NCBI GenBank assembly: GCA_030681645.1
Contig: JAUXRX010000056.1
Location: 248,001-312,000, forward strand
From: Archangium sp.
GTDB taxonomy: Bacteria; Myxococcota; Myxococcia; Myxococcales; Myxococcaceae
DNA: 64,000 bases
Direction: 5' to 3'
Shown here: positions 59,027 through 64,000 of the stretch, in pieces
How positions within the stretch are numbered: the first letter of the stretch is position 1
How the letters are laid out: the number at the start of each line of letters is the position of its first letter
Made by a program: the position numbers and the translations under genes
Notes under the pieces: generated by a model
Databases searched by the model: none
What the model saw: only the letters and a program-made list of their open reading frames with translations
Told to the model about the DNA's origin: nothing

Positions 59027-60304
59027 ATGAGCGCCCCGGCCCGCTTCAAGGTCCCTCTCTTCGCCCGCGTGCTCGCAGGCGTGACGGTGGGCGCGATCCT
59101 CGGCGTCGCCTTCGGCAAGGACCCGATCCTCCTCGGCGCCGGGAACGAAGAGCTGGGTGAGCTGGGCATGCTGGTCATCCGCCTGCTCAAGGCGCTGGCG
59201 GTGCCGCTGGTGCTCTTCGCCATCCTCGACACGTTCTTGAAGACGCAGATCAGCGCGCGCAGCGGGGTCAAGCTGCTGGGCATCTGCGCGGTGAACGTGT
59301 CGGTCGCCTTCACCATCGGGCTGCTGCTGATGAACGTGCTGCGGCCCGGTGTCTCGTCGCGCGCCGACTTCGAGAAGCTGCAGACCGCCGGCAACGTGGC
59401 CCCGCTCAAGTCGGTGGTGGGGGCTGACTCGCTCTCGCCCATCAAGGCGCTGCAGAGCTACGTGCCCGAGAGCCTGGTCGATCCGTTCCTCAAGAACGCG
59501 ATCATCCCCGTGGTGCTGCTCACGCTGCTGTTCGGCGCCGCCCTGCGAAAGCTCAAGGAAGAGCCCGCCGAGACCCGCATCGATCTGGGCGCCATCGAGT
59601 CGTTCGTGCACGGAGGCTTGAGGGCGCTGGTGCTGGTGCTCGACTGGGTGGTGCTGACGGTGCCCTTCGCGGTGCTGGGCGTGGTGGCGCAGGTGGTGGG
59701 GCGCGCCGGCCTGGGGGTCTTCAGCGCGCTCGCGCCGTTCCTCGGCGTGGTGCTGCTGGGAATGGCGCTGCACGCCTTCCTCTATTACCCGCTGGTGGTG
59801 TGGCTGGTGGGCCGGCGCACGCCGCGCGAGTTCCTGGGCAAGGGCGCCGACGCGGTGTTCACGGGCCTGAGCACCAACAGCAGCCTCGCCACCGTACCGG
59901 TGACGTTGCACTGCCTCACCGAGAAGCTGGGCGTCTCCACCGAGTCGGCGCGGCTGGCGGCGTGCGTGGGCACGAACCTCAACAACGACGGCATCACCCT
60001 GTACGAGGCGATGGCCGCGCTCTTCGTGGCGCAGGCGCTGGGGCTCGACCTCACCTTCGGCCAACAGGCGGTGGTGGTGCTCTCGTCGCTGATGGCGGGC
60101 ATCGGCATCGCCGGCATCCCCGAGGCGGGGCTGGTGATGCTGCCGCTGGTGCTGGGCGCGATGGGGTTGCCGGCGCCGATGGTGGCGGTGGCGATCGCCT
60201 TCGTGGTGCCGGTGGACTGGATCCTCGCGCGCGCCCGCTCGGGCGTGAACGTGCTGAGCGACATGGTGGTGGCCATTCTGCTCGACGGGCCCCGAAAGGG
60301 CTGA
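59027..60304 (+). CDS. Dicarboxylate/amino acid:cation symporter (DAACS/SDF family)
   Basis: 425 residues, near the usual 400-440. About eight membrane helices and both re-entrant signatures: the serine-rich loop TNSSLATVPV and NNDGITLYEA (xNxDGxxxY), which bind substrate and sodium/proton. Members carry glutamate, aspartate or C4-dicarboxylates into the cell. An ATG at 59027 follows the DUF2378 stop by one base. Confidence 0.95.
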   Translation: MSAPARFKVPLFARVLAGVTVGAILGVAFGKDPILLGAGNEELGELGMLVIRLLKALAVPLVLFAILDTFLKTQISARSGVKLLGICAVNVSVAFTIGLLLMNVLRPGVSSRADFEKLQTAGNVAPLKSVVGADSLSPIKALQSYVPESLVDPFLKNAIIPVVLLTLLFGAALRKLKEEPAETRIDLGAIESFVHGGLRALVLVLDWVVLTVPFAVLGVVAQVVGRAGLGVFSALAPFLGVVLLGMALHAFLYYPLVVWLVGRRTPREFLGKGADAVFTGLSTNSSLATVPVTLHCLTEKLGVSTESARLAACVGTNLNNDGITLYEAMAALFVAQALGLDLTFGQQAVVVLSSLMAGIGIAGIPEAGLVMLPLVLGAMGLPAPMVAVAIAFVVPVDWILARARSGVNVLSDMVVAILLDGPRKG

Positions 60305-60332
60305 GGAGGCCGAGCCCTGCTAGCATGGGGCC

Positions 60333-61319
60333 GTGGTCGACCCCCCCAGCCAGGCGTGGCGCATTCTCGTGGTGGACGACGAGCAGAGCGTGCAGGGCGT
60401 GCTGCAGCGCCTCTTCGAGCGCATGGGCCAGACGATGCGCGGCACCTTGTCGAGCGCCGAGGCGATGACGCTGCTGGGCCAGCCGTGGGACCTGTTCCTC
60501 ATCGACAAGAACCTGCCCCAGGGCAGCGGCATCGAGGTGGCGAAGGCGGCCCGCGCGGCCCACCCCGAGGCGATCATCATCCTGGTGACGGCCTTCGCTT
60601 CGCGCGACTCGGCCGAGGAGTTGATCGGCGTCGTCGACGAGTACGTCACCAAGCCCTTCGAGCTGAGCTACCTGCGGGAGATCATCGTCGCGCTGATGGA
60701 CTTCCGGGAGATCGGCCGGCTGGCCAGGGCCATCTCCGCGCCCCGTGCGTCTCCCTCGGCGCTGCAGGCGATGTCGCCGCCGGCGAGGCCCACGCCCCCT
60801 TCGCGCGCCGCGACCTCTTCGGTGCCGACGCCGCCCCGCCCGGGGCTGACCCCGGCACCGACGCCTCCTCCCGGACCTCCGCGTTCGGGGCTGACCCCGG
60901 CACCGACGCCTCCACCCGGAGTTCCCCGTTCGGGGCTGACACCCACCCCGACGCCTCCAGGTGCGGCGGCGAGGGGCCGTCCCGCCCGGGCCCTGGTGCA
61001 CATCCTGCTGAGCGATGGGCGCGAGGAAGCCCTGTTCCTGAGCGAGACGCGCAAGGCAGGCGTGAGCGCGAGCTCGGGGCCGCTCACCGACACCATGTTC
61101 CCCGACGTGCTCATCATCGACGGCAAGTCAGCCACGTTCGAGGTGCGCAAGGCCGTGTGGTCGCGGCAGGCGCGCGTACCGGCGCTGCGCGTGGTGATGG
61201 TGGTCGACTCGACGCTCGCCGACTCGACCGCGGCCCTCGCGCTCAAGGCGATGTTCCGGTTGCAGCGCCCGCTCACGCCGGCCGCGGTGGCCCCATTGTT
61301 CCAGCGCCTCAAGCTCTGA
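60333..61319 (+). CDS. Response regulator with Pro-rich repeat linker and C-terminal domain
   Basis: 328 residues with a GTG start. A receiver domain spans about 10-130: acidic VVDDEQS, phospho-acceptor Asp in FLIDKNLP, Thr in LVTAFAS and Lys in YVTKPFE, all in order. A Pro/Thr-rich linker (145-215) contains three 15-residue repeats (RSGLTPAPTPPPG-like) encoded by 45-bp repeats. The C-terminal 100 residues (VHILLSDGREEALFLSETRKAG) look like a small alpha/beta or PilZ-like domain, not a known DNA-binding domain. No histidine kinase lies next to it. Confidence 0.85.
   Translation: MVDPPSQAWRILVVDDEQSVQGVLQRLFERMGQTMRGTLSSAEAMTLLGQPWDLFLIDKNLPQGSGIEVAKAARAAHPEAIIILVTAFASRDSAEELIGVVDEYVTKPFELSYLREIIVALMDFREIGRLARAISAPRASPSALQAMSPPARPTPPSRAATSSVPTPPRPGLTPAPTPPPGPPRSGLTPAPTPPPGVPRSGLTPTPTPPGAAARGRPARALVHILLSDGREEALFLSETRKAGVSASSGPLTDTMFPDVLIIDGKSATFEVRKAVWSRQARVPALRVVMVVDSTLADSTAALALKAMFRLQRPLTPAAVAPLFQRLKL
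60841..60975. repeat. Three 45-bp tandem repeats in response-regulator linker
   Basis: CGGGGCTGACCCCGGCACCG-type units begin at 60841, 60886 and 60931, exactly 45 bases apart, each coding 15 residues of Pro-rich linker. Confidence 0.8.
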
Positions 61320-61322
61320 GCT

Positions 61323-62651
61323 TCACCGCGCCACGAAGCGCGCCGGCAGCCCGTTTCCCACGAAGAGCGTGGCGCCCATCTTCGCGCGCACCTCGTGGGG
61401 CCGAAGCACCTCGAGCCGCCCGCGCTGCATCAGCATGGCCAGCACCGTGGCCGCCTCGAGCAGGGCGAAGTGATTGCCGATGCACACGTGCGGCCCCGCG
61501 CCGAACGGCAGGTACGCGTACTTCCACGCCGCCGCGTCGGTGGACTGGTCCTTCTCGAAGCGCGAGGGGTCGAACGTGTCGGGGTCCTTCCACAGCGAGG
61601 GGAACCGGTGGGTGATGTACGGCACCACCAGCACCACCTGCCCCTTCGCGATCGCTTCACCCTGCAGTTGCTGCGTGTCGAAGGACTGGCGCGCGAACAG
61701 CCACGCCGGCGGGTAGAGCCGCAGCGTCTCGCGGATGATCGAGCCGAGCCAGGTCAGCTTCGGGAGGTCCTCCGGTTCCGGGGTTCGATCACCGAGCACC
61801 GCCCGCACCTCCGCCTCGGCGCGCTCCAGCACCGCGGGGTGCTGCGAGAGCAGGTACACCGCCCAGGTCATCAGGTTGGCGGTCGTCTCGTGGCCGGCGA
61901 AGAAGATGTTCATCACCTCGTCGCGCAGCTGCGGGTCGCTCATCGCTTCCCCGGTCTCGGGATCGCGGGCCTGCACCAGCAGCGTCAGCAGGTCGGCCGG
62001 TGGCTGCTCGAGCCGGCGGCGCTCCTCGATGACTTGCTGAATGTGCCGGTGGAGGAAGGTGGTGGCGCGCTTGAACCGCAGGTGCTGCGGGGTGGGCACC
62101 CACAGCGGCAGCTTCCCCGGCACCATCGAGGTGGACACATAGGCCTCGACCTCGTGGAACGCGTCGTCGAACGCGCGGGTGTCAGCGCCGAGCGACTGCG
62201 AGAACATCGCCCTGACGATCACGTCACGAGCGATGGTCATCATCAGCTGGCGGGTCACCAGTTCCTGCCCCGAGGCGAGGGCCGAGAGCGAGGCCGCCGT
62301 GACGTCTCGCATCGAGTGCACCCAGCCCGGCCCGTGCGCCCGGTGAAACGAGGGCTGCATGGTGCGCCGCTGCGTCAGCCACAGGGGCGGGTCAGACAGC
62401 GGCAGGCCGTTGCCCAGGAGCGGGCGGATGGCGTCGACCGCGGTCCCCCGGCCCCAGGTCTTCGCCTGCTTCTGCAACACCTGCTGCAGCGCCTCGGGCT
62501 CGGCCACCACGGTCAGGGTGAGGGGGCCCACGCCGGCCCGGAAGACGGGCCCTGCCCGGCGCGCGGTGCCCAACAGGAAGCCGGGAGCGTCCGCCGCCAT
62601 CGCGCGGGCGTTGGCGAGGGTCATCGTCTCTTTGATCACCGGGATGCTCAT
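61323..62651 (-). CDS. Cytochrome P450
   Basis: 442 residues from the ATG at 62651; longer in-frame starts run into the neighbour's shadow. Hallmarks are intact: I-helix AGHETT (252-257) for oxygen activation, ExxR in the K-helix (Glu308, Arg311), and heme-binding FGAGPHVCIG with Cys390. No membrane anchor, as in soluble bacterial P450s (CYP102/107-like monooxygenases). Substrate unknown; no ferredoxin or reductase gene lies alongside. Convergent with the response regulator, 3 bases apart. Confidence 0.93.
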   Translation of the reverse strand: MSIPVIKETMTLANARAMAADAPGFLLGTARRAGPVFRAGVGPLTLTVVAEPEALQQVLQKQAKTWGRGTAVDAIRPLLGNGLPLSDPPLWLTQRRTMQPSFHRAHGPGWVHSMRDVTAASLSALASGQELVTRQLMMTIARDVIVRAMFSQSLGADTRAFDDAFHEVEAYVSTSMVPGKLPLWVPTPQHLRFKRATTFLHRHIQQVIEERRRLEQPPADLLTLLVQARDPETGEAMSDPQLRDEVMNIFFAGHETTANLMTWAVYLLSQHPAVLERAEAEVRAVLGDRTPEPEDLPKLTWLGSIIRETLRLYPPAWLFARQSFDTQQLQGEAIAKGQVVLVVPYITHRFPSLWKDPDTFDPSRFEKDQSTDAAAWKYAYLPFGAGPHVCIGNHFALLEAATVLAMLMQRGRLEVLRPHEVRAKMGATLFVGNGLPARFVAR

Positions 62652-62713
62652 CTTCCCCAAGCTACTCCCGCGCGCGGTCGCCGCGATCTCCGTCGACCAG
62701 CGGCTTTCGGCAG

Positions 62714-63214
62714 TCAGCCCTTCGCGCCGACGGCCGCCCTGCCGGCCTGGGAGGCCATGGTGTTCGCCAGCAGCACCAGGGCCTGCGTCAGCGCGGCCGA
62801 GATGTCCTTGGCTTCCTGCAGCGATTCCTGCGTGCGCTCGAGCCTTCGCGACGTGGCCAGCGCGCCCACGCACAGCCGCATCGCGCTGAGCACCTCGGCC
62901 AGCTCGGGCACGCCCTTCGTCACCTTCGAGAACGAGTCGACCAGCTGTTCCAGCTCTTCGATGGTGGCGGCAGCCTGGGCGCGCGCTTCCTCGGTGCCCT
63001 CGAGCGCGTCCGTCACCCGCACCAGCTCTTCATTCGCGGCGGCGAGCCGGCCTTCCACTTCCTCGAGCCGCGCGCGCACCGCCGCGTCGTCGCGCGCCTC
63101 GAGCTGCTTCTCGAGCAAGCCCACCTGCGACTCGAGCTTTCGCACCTCGGCCTTCAGCTCGGTGGAGCGGCGGCGGTGTTCACTCAGCGCGCGGGTCGAC
63201 GCGTCGTCACTCAT
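62714..63214 (-). CDS. Coiled-coil protein, unknown function
   Basis: 166 residues from the ATG at 63214 (MSDDASTRAL). Residues 10-90 form a long heptad coiled coil (STELKAEVRKLESQVGLLEKQ ... split by short turns) and a second helix set follows (IEELEQLVDSFSKVTKGVPELAEVL). Hydrophilic, cytoplasmic, no family recognised. Lies 13 bases after the esterase gene on the same strand; 62 bases before the P450 gene. Confidence 0.7.
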   Translation of the reverse strand: MSDDASTRALSEHRRRSTELKAEVRKLESQVGLLEKQLEARDDAAVRARLEEVEGRLAAANEELVRVTDALEGTEEARAQAAATIEELEQLVDSFSKVTKGVPELAEVLSAMRLCVGALATSRRLERTQESLQEAKDISAALTQALVLLANTMASQAGRAAVGAKG

Positions 63215-63227
63215 CGGTGCTCCTTCT

Positions 63228-64000
63228 TCAGGGTCGCGCGTGCTCGGCGAGGAAGCCGTAGAGCAGCGACATGAAGTTCGGCGAGGGAAAGGGCCAGTGC
63301 TGCACGTCGTGCATCGTCCACAGCTCGACGTCGATGCCGGGTGGGCAGCCGGCGTAGCGCTCGACGGTGGTCTCGTCGCCGGCCACCGAGAGCGAGAGGT
63401 CGAGCGTGCGCGCGGTGGGCACGAGCGCGCCGCAGCCATTGTGCCGGCCCCACACGGCGATGGTCTGGTGTGCCGAGGGGATCCTGGGGTCGACGGGGGG
63501 GATCGCGTCGCCGTCGTACCCGATGGCCTCGTCGTCGGTGCCGTGCACCTGGAGCGCCGAGATGCTGCGCGCCGGCAGGCACTCGCCGGGCTGGGTCGCC
63601 GCCTGGCCGGCGAGCGAGACGAAGGCCACCACCTGGTCCGCCGCGTCGCACCCCATGCGGTGGGCCATGTGCCCGCCCTGCGAATAGCCGAAGACGAACA
63701 CGCGCGCGGGGTCGACCGCGTACCGCGCCTTCACCGACTGGATGACCGCGCGCAGGTACTCGCGATCGAACGGAAACTTCGGCTCGGAAGCCGGCCGCCA
63801 CGAGCGATTGCCGCGCGCGTCGTGCAGCGCGTTCGGGAGCACCAGCAGGACGTCGCGGCTCTCGGCGAAGCGGCTGAGGGCGAACTGCTCGTCGAGGGCG
63901 GTGCCCGATCTCCCGTAGCCGTGCAGCGCCACCAGCAGGGGCAGCGCGGTGCCGCCGTCGTAGCCGGTGGGTTCCTTCACCTGGAAGGGCCGGGCCGTCA
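63228..64000 (-). CDS. PHB-depolymerase/LpqC-like esterase (cut by window edge)
   Basis: At least 257 residues; the frame is open to the right edge (in-frame ARPFQV before VKEPTGYDGG), so the signal peptide and start lie outside. An alpha/beta-hydrolase with oxyanion loop ALHGYGRSG, nucleophile GYSQGG, acid in VHGTDDE and His in DVQHWPF, as in polyhydroxybutyrate depolymerase-like LpqC esterases. Substrate may be feruloyl or short polyester; unknown. Confidence 0.85.
   Translation of the reverse strand, partial: TARPFQVKEPTGYDGGTALPLLVALHGYGRSGTALDEQFALSRFAESRDVLLVLPNALHDARGNRSWRPASEPKFPFDREYLRAVIQSVKARYAVDPARVFVFGYSQGGHMAHRMGCDAADQVVAFVSLAGQAATQPGECLPARSISALQVHGTDDEAIGYDGDAIPPVDPRIPSAHQTIAVWGRHNGCGALVPTARTLDLSLSVAGDETTVERYAGCPPGIDVELWTMHDVQHWPFPSPNFMSLLYGFLAEHARP

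Overview
The window is a GC-rich (about 70% by eye), densely coded chromosomal segment of a myxobacterium (Myxococcota, probably class Myxococcia). Signs of this are two Hanks-type Ser/Thr kinases with accessory domains, many lipoproteins with Gly-rich linkers behind the lipobox, a protein of the Myxococcus-specific TIGR02265/DUF2378 type, and extensive GTGA/ATGA stop-start overlaps. No rRNA, tRNA, CRISPR array, insertion sequence or phage gene was recognised. Gaps between genes are short; the longest is about 210 bases.

Layout. 1-3.9 kb: end of argG, a kinase-PilZ protein and an anchored OB-fold-like protein. 4.0-8.35 kb (minus): a chained operon of ECF sigma factor, anti-sigma-like protein, caspase-like lipoprotein and two small lipoproteins. 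8.4-15.1 kb (minus): four overlapping genes that read as an electron-transfer conduit: a membrane Fe-S/FAD/cytochrome b protein, a 20-haem cytochrome, a 10-haem cytochrome and an outer-membrane beta-barrel. 15.2-19.6 kb (minus): tandem paralogous MopE-like Cys-rich lipoproteins. 19.6-22.5 kb: a TPR protein divergent from a PEGA-domain kinase. 22.5-25.4 kb (minus): a three-subunit proton-translocating transhydrogenase. 25.5-29.2 kb: a 1219-residue lipoprotein with 30 CXXCH motifs. 29.2-40.5 kb: lipoproteins (one mono-haem, one HYDIN/vWA-like), an unusual SDR, a TrmN6-like methyltransferase and a LysR regulator.

40.6-47.6 kb holds the most notable locus. Two divergent, tightly coupled arms meet at a 73-base gap. 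The minus arm has a DUF1847-like Cys protein and a full ArsM-type methyltransferase with all three arsenic-binding cysteines. The plus arm has a short ArsM-like methyltransferase, a 37-residue Cys-rich peptide (CC, CC and C) with a perfect Shine-Dalgarno, a stem-loop, a radical SAM/SPASM maturase, a thioredoxin-thioredoxin reductase fusion and an OPT-family transporter. I read this as a candidate RiPP pathway tied to thiol, metalloid or metal chemistry; I do not recognise it as a described system.

47.6-64 kb: further lipoproteins, an ECF42-type sigma factor behind YCII and VOC genes with a possible target promoter, a DUF4142 protein, an alpha/beta-hydrolase, a dicarboxylate/cation symporter, a response regulator with a repeat-built linker, a cytochrome P450, a coiled-coil protein and a truncated PHB-depolymerase-like esterase.

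Two families of short palindromic repeats (REP-like) sit mostly between convergent genes. One inverted pair lies inside the coding sequence of the outer-membrane barrel gene.
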